From contig NZ_CP102512.1 of NCBI RefSeq assembly GCF_024612015.1, positions 8,680,001 to 8,744,000 on the forward strand: a DNA stretch of 64,000 nucleotides, read 5' to 3'. Made by a program: the position numbers and the translations under genes. The notes under the pieces were generated by a model. It saw only the letters and a program-made list of their open reading frames with translations. It was not told the origin of the DNA and ran no database searches. Of the stretch, positions 24,786 to 31,771 are shown in pieces; position 1 is the stretch's first letter; every line of letters begins with the position of its first letter. The stretch comes from Streptomyces sp. CA-210063. GTDB taxonomy: Bacteria; Actinomycetota; Actinomycetes; Streptomycetales; Streptomycetaceae.

Positions 24786-24966
24786 TCCGAAGGAGCGCAA
24801 GGCTCCGACCGCCCGAAACGCCACGGACTGAAACGACACAGAAGGTCGGGCGGCGGCGCCCAAGTGATCACGTTCGCTCCGGACGTTGTGGATATTGGCG
24901 AACTCTCCGTCATTCCGGGTGGGTTGATCGCGCGGAGGGTCTCCGCTGCGTCATCATCGCGGCGAG
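24786..24966. other. 181-base gap with no recognised gene
   Basis: No coding frame or clear terminator was recognised here. An AT-richer stretch around 24880-24960 may hold the promoter of the small membrane protein gene that begins at 24967, but no convincing box pair was found. Confidence 0.3.
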
Positions 24967-25119
24967 ATGCTGGACACAACACAGAGCGACACGACCGCCC
25001 CACCCCAGGAGCGGCGAGGTTGTCTCTTCGCGCTCTCCCAGCCACCGCTGATGATCTTCCTTGCGGTGATCGGCTGCCTGCTGCTCATGGCGTCACTGCA
25101 CGACCTGCTGATGCTCTGA
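24967..25119 (+). CDS. 50-residue single-pass membrane protein
   Basis: This frame is below the usual length cut-off. It encodes a polar N-terminus (MLDTTQSDTTAPPQERRG) and a hydrophobic helix MIFLAVIGCLLLMASLH ending DLLML. The even spread of polar then hydrophobic codons and the terminator-like hairpin a few bases after its TGA support it. The ribosome site is weak (GGCGAG right before the ATG). Function unknown. Confidence 0.55.
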   Translation: MLDTTQSDTTAPPQERRGCLFALSQPPLMIFLAVIGCLLLMASLHDLLML

Positions 25120-25126
25120 GCTGTAA

Positions 25127-25161
25127 ACGGAGCCCCTGACGTCACCCGTCGAGGGCTCCGT
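25127..25161. terminator. hairpin between convergent genes
   Basis: ACGGAGCCC (25127-25135) pairs perfectly with GGGCTCCGT (25153-25161) across a 17-base loop. It lies 8 bases after the small membrane protein stop and 42 bases from the stop of the convergent CGNR gene. Confidence 0.65.
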
Positions 25162-25202
25162 CAGTCCCCGACCGCGCCCTCGCCGAACCGCCCGCCGTCT
25201 CC

Positions 25203-25763
25203 TCAGCCCGCCGCCTCCTTGCGGCGCGCCCGGTAGGCGGCCACGTGCAGGCGGTTTCCACAGGTGCGGCTGTCGCAGTAGCGGCGCGAGCGGTTGCGGG
25301 AGAGGTCGACGAAGGCACGCCGGCAGTCGGGCGCCTCGCAGCGGCGCAGCCGCTCCTGCTCCCCGGCGACGACGAAGAAGGCGAGGGCCATGCCGCAGTC
25401 GGCCGCGAGATGGTCGGCGAGGGAGGCACCGGGCGCGAAGTAGTGCACATGCCAGTCGTAGCCGTCGTGGTTGGTGAGCCGGGGTGTGGTGCCCGCGGCG
25501 GCGATCAGATCGTTGATGACCGAGGCGGCCGAGCCCGCGTCGGGGGCCGCGAAGACCTCGGTGAACCGGCCGCGGATCCTGCGCACGGCCGAAAGATCGA
25601 ACTCCGACAGCACGCCGACGTCGCTGACCCCGTGGTTTCGTACGAAGTCGGCGAGCGACGGGACGTCCGTGAGCCCGTCCGTCGCCGAATCGTTCTCCGG
25701 CGCGGTGTTCACCAGATCCACCACGGTGTCGAGGGCACACCGGGTGTCGTGGGTGATCAGCAC
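25203..25763 (-). CDS. CGNR zinc-finger protein (putative transcription regulator)
   Basis: The 186-residue protein has the two-part architecture of this family: an N-terminal helical domain (about 10-130, ABATE-like) and a C-terminal CGNR zinc finger with CEAPDCRRAFVDLSRN, the RRYCDSRTCGNR core and a basic tail. Such proteins are thought to be stress- or ligand-responsive regulators, but targets are unknown. GTG 25763 follows AGGGAG by 6 bases. A 23-bp inverted repeat stands about 100 bases upstream (25867-25933) and might be its own control site or the ssgB terminator. Confidence 0.87.
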   Translation of the reverse strand: MLITHDTRCALDTVVDLVNTAPENDSATDGLTDVPSLADFVRNHGVSDVGVLSEFDLSAVRRIRGRFTEVFAAPDAGSAASVINDLIAAAGTTPRLTNHDGYDWHVHYFAPGASLADHLAADCGMALAFFVVAGEQERLRRCEAPDCRRAFVDLSRNRSRRYCDSRTCGNRLHVAAYRARRKEAAG

Positions 25764-25866
25764 GTTTCGCTCCCTGGCCTGCGAGGGTCGGGCGGGCGCC
25801 CGCCGATGGTGGCCGATGGTAGTGGCTCGGCGAGGCGGCGGACCGGCGTGGACCGGTCCGAAGCAC

Positions 25867-25933
25867 CCCTGATACGAGCGGAACGGGCCGAGGGCCCGAT
25901 TGGTGCCCCGGGCCCCTTCCGGTCGTATCAGGG
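25867..25933. repeat. long inverted repeat between ssgB and the CGNR gene
   Basis: Left arm 25867-25889 begins CCCTGATACGA, right arm 25910-25933 ends TCGTATCAGGG; the arms match over about 23 bases with two mismatches and enclose a 20-base loop. On the minus strand it follows ssgB by about 125 bases and precedes the CGNR gene by about 105. The outer TGATACGA/TCGTATCA halves look like a protein-binding palindrome as well as a stem. Confidence 0.7.
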
Positions 25934-26059
25934 CAAGGCGACGCCGCCGCGCGGAGGTCCGCGACGACGGCGTCGATGGGTCGGCCTGAGCCGTATTCGG
26001 TTGTCTTGGCCCGAGCCGTCTCCCCGAGTGGACGGCGCCGGGCGGCTGTGTGGGGCTTC

Positions 26060-26473
26060 CTAGCTTTCCGCCAGGATGTGCGAGAGCTCCTGATCGAGGT
26101 CGAAGTGCCGGTGTTCCGTGCCGGGCGGCACGGCGGCGTCTGTGCGCTTCAGGAAGGACTCCAGGGCCCGCGCCGGGGCTTCGAGGAGGGCCTCGCCCTC
26201 GGGAGAGCTCAGGGCGATGCACACGACGCCCTGACCGTGGCTGCGGGACGGCCAGACACGGACGTCGCCGGTGCCGGTGGGCCGGTGCAGGCCCTCGGCG
26301 AGGAGGTCGCGGGCGAACACCCATTCGACCGTTTCCTCGGCTCCGGTGTGGAAGGTGGCGTGCACGGCGTAGGGATCGGCCGTGTCATACCGCAGTCCCG
26401 CGGGAACAGGCAGTGAGGACTCGCTCGACACAACGAGGCGCAGGTGCAGCTCGCAGCTGACCGTGGTGTTCAT
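26060..26473 (-). CDS. ssgB: sporulation cell-division activator SsgB
   Basis: The 137-residue protein matches SsgB from memory almost residue for residue (MNTTVSCELHLRLVV, HATFHTGAEETVEWVFARDL, HILAES). SsgB marks sporulation division sites and recruits FtsZ with SsgA in aerial hyphae. ATG 26473 gives the known protein start; ATG 26482 is too close to the GAAAGG ribosome site. Residue 128 is Gln (HFDLDQEL), the state associated with the clade that can sporulate in liquid culture, whereas S. coelicolor has Thr. It is divergent from the membrane gene at 26665. The identification is secure. Confidence 0.97.
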   Translation of the reverse strand: MNTTVSCELHLRLVVSSESSLPVPAGLRYDTADPYAVHATFHTGAEETVEWVFARDLLAEGLHRPTGTGDVRVWPSRSHGQGVVCIALSSPEGEALLEAPARALESFLKRTDAAVPPGTEHRHFDLDQELSHILAES

Positions 26474-26534
26474 AAGCGCCATGGCCTTTCGCTCAGTGTG
26501 CGCTCGGGGATTCGCACGTCGGCGAAATCGACAT

Positions 26535-26558
26535 GCCACCTACGGTGCCGTTGTAAAC
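26535..26558 (-). promoter_or_regulatory. weak candidate stress-sigma promoter for ssgB
   Basis: On the minus strand GTTT (26555-26558) and GGTGGC (26535-26540) are 14 bases apart, a loose match to the GNNT-N14-16-GGGTAY pattern of SigB/SigH-type sigma factors. ssgB is reported as SigH-dependent in S. coelicolor. The GGTGGC half is imperfect, so this is tentative. Confidence 0.3.
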
Positions 26559-26664
26559 CCCTCTGGGAGTTTTGCGTCGCTTTTGGTAGCTCATCCGGCC
26601 GAGACCGTCTTCTGTGGGTACGACCATTCCGGTGACCGGTTTCTCTCCGGTAGGGTTTGGCCGT

Positions 26665-27144
26665 ATGGACACGGGGAGTGACGGAACGGGGGAGGTCGCC
26701 GTGGCGGCCGACGGAACGAAGAGTGAGACGAACGTAGCGAACAGTGAGGCCGATGTGGCCAAGAACGAAGCGCCGCTCGGATCTCGTGCGCCGGAATTCG
26801 TCAGAGCCCGGCGGATGCTGCACCTGAGCTGGCAGGTGGTCATCTTCATCGTGGGGCTCGCGGTGGTCGTCGCGGGCGTGATCATGCTGCCGTTGCCCGG
26901 CCCCGGCTGGGTCGTGATCTTCGGCGGCATGGCGATCTGGGCGACCGAATTCGTCTGGGCCCAGCTGGTGCTCCGCTGGACCAAGCGGAAGGTCACCGAG
27001 GCCACCCAGCGAGCCCTCGACCCCAGAGTCCGGCGCCGCAACATCATTCTGACGTCGATCGGCCTGGTGATCGTGACCGTCCTCGTCGGCGTCTACGTCT
27101 GGAAGTTCGGCTTCGAGATGCCCTGGAACATCAAGGACCAGTGA
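26665..27144 (+). CDS. TIGR02611-type membrane protein (PGPGW motif)
   Basis: A 159-residue protein with an acidic, repetitive N-terminus (SETNVANSEADVAKNEA) and two or three transmembrane helices. The signature LPLPGPGWVVIFGGMA in the middle identifies the actinobacterial PGPGW family (TIGR02611), function unknown. ATG 26665 lacks a good ribosome site, so a leaderless or weakly initiated transcript is possible. It reads divergently from ssgB across 190 bases, and the next gene is tRNA-Val. Family assignment is firm; role is not. Confidence 0.87.
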   Translation: MDTGSDGTGEVAVAADGTKSETNVANSEADVAKNEAPLGSRAPEFVRARRMLHLSWQVVIFIVGLAVVVAGVIMLPLPGPGWVVIFGGMAIWATEFVWAQLVLRWTKRKVTEATQRALDPRVRRRNIILTSIGLVIVTVLVGVYVWKFGFEMPWNIKDQ

Positions 27145-27223
27145 ACACGGCCGGGACGGCACGGGGGATTCCGAACGCTGTCGGAGGGACCCCCTGACAT
27201 GGGGTAATGTTCTCCCTGCGCCC

Positions 27224-27298
27224 GGGCGATTAGCTCAGCGGGAGAGCGCTTCGTTCACACCGAAGAGGTCACTGGTTCGAACCCAGTATCGCCCACCA
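27224..27298 (+). tRNA. tRNA-Val (anticodon CAC), CCA encoded
   Basis: Acceptor GGGCGAT/ATCGCCC, D arm AGCTCAGCGGGAGAGC, anticodon loop GTTCACA giving CAC, T arm GGTTCGAACCC, discriminator A, CCA encoded at 27296-27298. It differs from the gene at 37702 by one D-arm base. A strong terminator hairpin follows at once. Confidence 0.95.
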
Positions 27299-27305
27299 GT
27301 CGACT

Positions 27306-27339
27306 ACGACCCGGCCCACGGAAACGTGGGCCGGGTCGT
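27306..27339 (+). terminator. 15-bp perfect terminator hairpin after tRNA-Val
   Basis: Stem 27306-27320 (ACGACCCGGCCCACG) pairs perfectly with 27325-27339 around a GAAA loop and is followed by TTGCGTT. It ends the tRNA-Val transcript. Confidence 0.88.
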
Positions 27340-27340
27340 T

Positions 27341-27756
27341 TGCGTTGTGGCTGCGTGTGGCTGCGTGTGGGGGTTTCCGGGACCGCTAGCGGTCCGTCCG
27401 GGCGTGCAGGGATGTCGACCGATGAGTTCCGGGCGCGAGGGGCGCGCGGCCGATGCGGTTTCTCCCCGGCGGCCGCCCTCCCTCTAAATGGCTGAATCCG
27501 ATACCTCCTCACCCACGTCCCGGGGCTCACGCTCGGTCGGGCGGCCGTGTTCCGGGGGTGGTTCGGCGGGTGTGCCGTCGCGCCGCCCCGCTGACTCCTT
27601 TCAGCCTCGACCGTTCGCCGCCGGAGCCCCACATCGCGTTCGACCCGTCGACCGCAACTGCCGGACCTGGGCTTTCAGTTGACCGGGCGTCACCTGCCGC
27701 GCTCCGTCGTCCGGCGTGTCGACGGCTCCGCTTTCCATCAAATCCTGTCCGAATCA
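27341..27756. other. 416-base region without a gene ahead of the sugar-transport operon
   Basis: No frame here has both a ribosome site and a plausible product. It has a direct repeat TGTGGCTGCG near 27346-27370 and a perfect 16-bp palindrome GGACCGCTAGCGGTCC at 27380-27395, a possible operator or end marker. The region is a likely place for insertion-site scars, but no integrase or element ends were seen. Confidence 0.4.
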
Positions 27757-27785
27757 TTGACGTCTCCTGAGGGTCTCCGTACCTT
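27757..27785 (+). promoter_or_regulatory. housekeeping-type promoter of the exolyase-transport operon
   Basis: TTGACG (27757-27762) and TACCTT (27780-27785) are separated by 17 bases, an excellent spacing for the primary sigma factor. Transcription would start near 27792, directly at the first of two palindromes (27794-27816), fitting a repressor that blocks initiation. Confidence 0.65.
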
Positions 27786-27792
27786 GTGCCAG

Positions 27793-27816
27793 CAAGCGCT
27801 TACTTGAAACGATTCA
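27793..27816 (+). promoter_or_regulatory. LacI-type operator sites upstream of the sugar ABC operon
   Basis: Two palindromes sit side by side: AAGCGCTT (27794-27801) and TGAAACGATTCA (27805-27816). The second has the central CG and GAAAC/GATTC halves of LacI-family sites. They begin right after the -10 box and end 22 bases before the GGGGAGG ribosome site. No LacI gene is next to them in this window, so the regulator would act in trans. Confidence 0.6.
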
Positions 27817-27851
27817 TGGCGCGGGACGCAACGTCGCGGGGAGGCTCAACC

Positions 27852-29141
27852 ATGCAGCAAAACAGGAACGTTGAGAGGCGAACGGTCCTCAAGGCGGCCG
27901 GAGCCTCACTGGCCGTCGTGGGGCTGGGGGCGACGGCCACGGCCTGTGGCGGCGACAGTGGCGCCGGGGACGGGACGGTGACGATCCGTTACGCCTGGTG
28001 GGGTGCCGAGGACCGAGCCGAGCGCATCAAGAAGACCATCGCGCTTTTCGAGAAGAAGTACCCGAAGATCAAGGTGAAGACGGACTTCCAGGTGTATCCC
28101 GACTTCTGGAAGAAGTTCAACACGCAGGCCTCCGGTGGAAATCCGCCGGACGTCTTCCAGAATGCCATCGGTTTCCTGCGGAAATACGACGCGAAGAATG
28201 TGCTGCTCGATCTCAGCGCGCAGGTCGAGGCGGGCAACCTCTCCATGGACGGCTTCAGAGCGGGCTTGGAGAAGTTCGGTGAGGTCGACGGCAAACTCCT
28301 CGGTGTTCCGGTCGGCTCCAACTCCATGGCCCTCGTGATCGACAAGCCTGTCTACACCAAGTCCGGCGTGAAGCCGGAGCAGGGCTGGACCTGGGACGAC
28401 TTCGACGCTGCGATGAAGAAGATCCGGGACAAGGCGGGACGGGCCGGCGACAGCGGCATGTACGGCGTCATGTACCTCTACGACCTCTATCTGCGCCAGA
28501 ACGGCAAGGCGTTCTTCACCGAGGGCGGGCTCGGCTTCACCGAGGCGGACCTGAAGGCCTGGTGGACGAAGGCCGAGAAGGGCATCGAGGAGGGCGTCTA
28601 CGCCGATCCCAAGAAGGTCGCGCAGACCAAGCCCAAGTCGGCGGTCGCGGCGGAACTCGCCGCCGGTGAGTTCACCTGGGACAACTTCACCGTCCGCTAC
28701 ACCTCCGAGGGCAAGAGCGAGTACGGCCTGGCCCCCATCCCGACCACCGACGGCAAGAAGACCGGCCAGTACCTGGGGTCCCTCATGCTCAGCGCGTCCA
28801 AGCGCACTCAGCATCCCAAGGAAGTCGCCCAGTTCATCGACTTCATGGTGCACGAGCCCGAGGTCGCCAAGATCATGGGCTACGACCGGGGTGTGCCCGC
28901 GACGCAGGCCCAGTACGACGCGTACAAGCCGACTGACCCGGTCAACAAGACGATCGCCGAGTACGAGCAGTCCCTCGTCGACGCCGGTGTCCTGGAGCCC
29001 ATCACCCCGCATCCGAACGGCGCGGACATCTGCGAGGCCGGGTTCATGCGCATCGCCGAGGAACTCGCCATGGGCAAGCGGTCGGTGGACGACGCCGTCA
29101 AGCAGTTCTTCACCGAGTCGAAGACGGCTCTCGGCAGCTGA
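27852..29141 (+). CDS. sugar ABC transporter substrate-binding lipoprotein
   Basis: A 429-residue solute-binding protein of the carbohydrate uptake 1 class. The signal has an RR pair (ERRTVLKAAGASLAVVG) and a lipobox-like TATAC at the cleavage point, so it may be a Tat-exported lipoprotein. VTIRYAWWGAEDRAERIKK, GNPPDVFQ and the KRTQHPKEVAQFIDFMV stretch are typical of oligosaccharide binders. ATG 27852 follows GGGGAGG; the longer frame begins within the operator. Its TGA shares a base with the first permease ATG. Neighbouring exolyase suggests a pectin-derived oligosaccharide as ligand; this is inference from context (compare Bacillus lplABC-yetA). Confidence 0.88.
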   Translation: MQQNRNVERRTVLKAAGASLAVVGLGATATACGGDSGAGDGTVTIRYAWWGAEDRAERIKKTIALFEKKYPKIKVKTDFQVYPDFWKKFNTQASGGNPPDVFQNAIGFLRKYDAKNVLLDLSAQVEAGNLSMDGFRAGLEKFGEVDGKLLGVPVGSNSMALVIDKPVYTKSGVKPEQGWTWDDFDAAMKKIRDKAGRAGDSGMYGVMYLYDLYLRQNGKAFFTEGGLGFTEADLKAWWTKAEKGIEEGVYADPKKVAQTKPKSAVAAELAAGEFTWDNFTVRYTSEGKSEYGLAPIPTTDGKKTGQYLGSLMLSASKRTQHPKEVAQFIDFMVHEPEVAKIMGYDRGVPATQAQYDAYKPTDPVNKTIAEYEQSLVDAGVLEPITPHPNGADICEAGFMRIAEELAMGKRSVDDAVKQFFTESKTALGS

Positions 29142-30142
29142 TGGGAACCGCCGTGACACACGCCCCTGCGATGGAGGACCTGACCAAGGACTCCGAGCCG
29201 CGGCACCGTCCGGCCAAGTCCCCGCGCCCCGCCGCACTCAAGCGGCGGGGCCGCCGGGAGACCCTGGCCGGCTATCTCTTCATGTCCCCCTGGATCGCCG
29301 GGTTCCTGCTGCTGACAGCGGGCCCGATGGCCGCCTCGCTCTACTTCGCCTTCACCGACTACAACCTGTTCGACGCGCCCAAGTGGATCGGCCTCGACAA
29401 CTTCTCCGAGATGTTCGCCGATCCGCGGTGGCGGAATTCAGTGCGGGTGACGCTCTGGTACGTCGTCGTCGGTACGCCGATCAAGCTGATCGCGGCTCTC
29501 GGCGTGGCGCTGCTCCTGGCCCAGAAGCGACGCGGACAGGCCTTCTATCGGGCCGCCTTCTACGCGCCGTCGCTGATCGGGGCCAGCGTCTCCATCGCGA
29601 TCGTCTGGAAGGCGATCTTCTCCGACGACGCGATCGTCGACCGTACACAGAAGATCTTCGGGATCGATGTCGGCGGCTGGACCGGCGACCCGGACATGAT
29701 CATCTACAGCCTGGTGGCGCTCACCGTCTGGCAGTTCGGCGCCCCCATGGTCATCTTCCTCGCCGGCCTGAAGCAGGTCCCGCGTGAGCTGTACGAGGCG
29801 GCCGAGGTCGACGGGGCGGGTACGTTCCGGCGGTTCTGGAACATCACCCTGCCGATGATCTCCCCCGTCCTGTTCTTCAACGTCCTGCTGGAGACGATCC
29901 ACTCCTTCCAGATCTTCAGCTCGGCGTACATCGTCGGCGGCGGCGCCGGAGGCAACGCCTGCGGTCCGGCGGACGGTTCGATGGTCTACACCTGTTATCT
30001 GTACGTCCAGGGCTTCGAGAACAGCCGGATGGGCCTGGCCTCCGCGATGGCCTGGATGCTGCTGGTCGCGGTCGCCCTGGTGACGGCGGTGCTGTTCTGG
30101 TCCCAGAAGCGCTGGGTGCACTACGAGGAGGGTGCCCGATGA
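29141..30142 (+). CDS. sugar ABC transporter permease (MalF-like)
   Basis: The 333-residue permease has a long cytoplasmic N-terminus (about 1-45), six hydrophobic helices and the EAA loop ELYEAAEVDGAGTFRRFWNI near residue 223, which meets the ATPase. It is the first of the two membrane partners of the binding protein encoded just upstream; its ATG shares one base with the upstream TGA. No ATPase gene is present in the operon, so a shared ATPase such as MsiK is expected, as for several Streptomyces sugar importers. Sugar specificity is not visible in the permease. Confidence 0.9.
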   Translation: MGTAVTHAPAMEDLTKDSEPRHRPAKSPRPAALKRRGRRETLAGYLFMSPWIAGFLLLTAGPMAASLYFAFTDYNLFDAPKWIGLDNFSEMFADPRWRNSVRVTLWYVVVGTPIKLIAALGVALLLAQKRRGQAFYRAAFYAPSLIGASVSIAIVWKAIFSDDAIVDRTQKIFGIDVGGWTGDPDMIIYSLVALTVWQFGAPMVIFLAGLKQVPRELYEAAEVDGAGTFRRFWNITLPMISPVLFFNVLLETIHSFQIFSSAYIVGGGAGGNACGPADGSMVYTCYLYVQGFENSRMGLASAMAWMLLVAVALVTAVLFWSQKRWVHYEEGAR

Positions 30143-31038
30143 GCGCACAGGCCACCGAGATCTCCCCAGCTCCGGCCCCGTCCGCGAAGGCGGGTGCCCT
30201 GCGGCGCAGTCTGCCCGGCTCCCTCGCCTGGCACATCGGGTCGCTCGCGATCCTCGCCGTGATCCTCTATCCGGTGATCTGGGTCATCGGAGGCTCTTTC
30301 AAGAAGAGCGAGGACATCATCGGCAGTCTGGATCTGCTGCCGAGCGACCCGATCATCGGGAACTACACACGGCTCTCCGACGGCATCGCCGACATCTCGA
30401 TCTCCACGTTCTTCTTCAACTCGCTCACGCTCGCCGTCGGCTCGGTGATCGGGATCCTGGTGTCCTGCTCGCTGACGGCGTACGCGTTCTCGAAGATCAA
30501 GTTCGCGGGGCGCAACCTGCTCTTCACGCTGATGATCGGCACCCTTCTGTTGCCGTACCACGTGTTGCTGATTCCGCAGTACGTGCTGTTCCGCAACATG
30601 GGAATGATCAACACGTACACCCCGCTGCTGCTGCCGAAGTACCTGGCCACGGAGGCGTTCTTCGTCTTCCTGATGGTGCAGTTCATGCGGAACCTGCCCA
30701 AGGAGCTCGACGAGGCGGCCCGGCTCGACGGCTGCGGGCACTTCCGGATCTACTGGTCGATCGTGCTGCCGCTGTGCCGGCCCGCGCTCATCACCAGTGC
30801 GATCTTCACGTTCATCAACTCCTGGAACGACTTCATGGGCCCGTTGATCTATCTGAACGAGCCCGAGAAGTACACGGTCTCGCTCGGTCTGAAGATGTTC
30901 GTGGACCAGGACGCCGTGGCCAACTACGGCGGCATGATCGCGATGTCGCTGGTGGCCCTGCTGCCGGTGCTCGCCTTCTTCCTCGCCTTCCAGCGCTATC
31001 TGATCGACGGCATGGCCACGTCCGGACTGAAGGGCTGA
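30139..31038 (+). CDS. sugar ABC transporter permease (MalG-like)
   Basis: The 299-residue second permease has six hydrophobic helices and the EAA loop ELDEAARLDGCGHFRIYWSI around residue 194. It pairs with the MalF-like partner. The ATG at 30139 overlaps the upstream TGA (ATGA), so translation is coupled. The C-terminus GMATSGLKG is typical of MalG-like subunits. Placement before a YesL-like protein and an exolyase matches rhamnogalacturonan oligosaccharide systems of Bacillus. Confidence 0.9.
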   Translation: MSAQATEISPAPAPSAKAGALRRSLPGSLAWHIGSLAILAVILYPVIWVIGGSFKKSEDIIGSLDLLPSDPIIGNYTRLSDGIADISISTFFFNSLTLAVGSVIGILVSCSLTAYAFSKIKFAGRNLLFTLMIGTLLLPYHVLLIPQYVLFRNMGMINTYTPLLLPKYLATEAFFVFLMVQFMRNLPKELDEAARLDGCGHFRIYWSIVLPLCRPALITSAIFTFINSWNDFMGPLIYLNEPEKYTVSLGLKMFVDQDAVANYGGMIAMSLVALLPVLAFFLAFQRYLIDGMATSGLKG

Positions 31039-31039
31039 G

Positions 31040-31660
31040 GTGAGCGGACCGATGGCCCAGGCCCGTGCCCGCGCGAAGGCCGCCGCACCCCGTGAGGAGT
31101 CCCTGCTCGCCGAGCGGTTCGCGCTGTTCGCCGAGTGTCTGCTCACAGGGGTGTGGATCGCGCTGGCCTCGCTGCCGCTGGTGACGTACCCCGCCGCGTT
31201 CGCCGCCGGCTCCCGGCATCTGAGACGTCGTACGGCTCATGAGGCCGGCGGCTGGCGGGAGTTCGTGGCCGACTTCCGGACCGCGGTGCGCGGCGGCTGG
31301 CTCGTCGGGCTCGCCGGATGGGCGGCGCTCGCGGCGGTGTGGGTGGATGTCCAGGCCGTACGCGCAGGGATCCCCGGCGGGCCGCTGGTCGGCGTCGTCG
31401 GGGTCCTCGCGCTGATCGGCGCCGCCGTCGCCGCACTGCGCGCGGCGGCGGTCTGGCAGCCCGGCGCCACCTGGCGGGCCCTGCTCGGCGCGGCCGGGCG
31501 GCGGACCGTGCTCGACCCCGCCGGATCCTTTCTGCTCGTCGGCGGACTGGCCGTGGTGGCCTGTTCCGCCTGGTTCGTCGCCCCGCTGGCGGTCCCGGTC
31601 CTCGGGGCCGTCGCGGCGGCGGCCGTCGCCGTGGAGGAGCGGTACCGGCGCCGCCGCTGA
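31040..31660 (+). CDS. YesL/DUF624-like membrane protein
   Basis: A 206-residue membrane protein with about five hydrophobic helices, starting one base after the permease TGA. LAECLLTGVWIALASLPLVTYPAAFAAG and the HEAGGWREFVADFR loop resemble the YesL (DUF624) family that accompanies sugar ABC permeases in Bacillus pectin clusters. Its role there is unproved, perhaps a helper of the transporter. GTG 31040 is taken; an ATG at 31052 is possible. Identification by pattern and context, not by a catalytic motif. Confidence 0.65.
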   Translation: MSGPMAQARARAKAAAPREESLLAERFALFAECLLTGVWIALASLPLVTYPAAFAAGSRHLRRRTAHEAGGWREFVADFRTAVRGGWLVGLAGWAALAAVWVDVQAVRAGIPGGPLVGVVGVLALIGAAVAALRAAAVWQPGATWRALLGAAGRRTVLDPAGSFLLVGGLAVVACSAWFVAPLAVPVLGAVAAAAVAVEERYRRRR

Positions 31661-31771
31661 CCCGAAGCGGGCGGTGCCTCGCACCAGGTCGGCACCCAGA
31701 GGTGCCGCACCTCTCTCTGTCATGCCCCTGACCACCCGCACGCAAGACTTCCCGCACCGAAAGGAAAGGCC

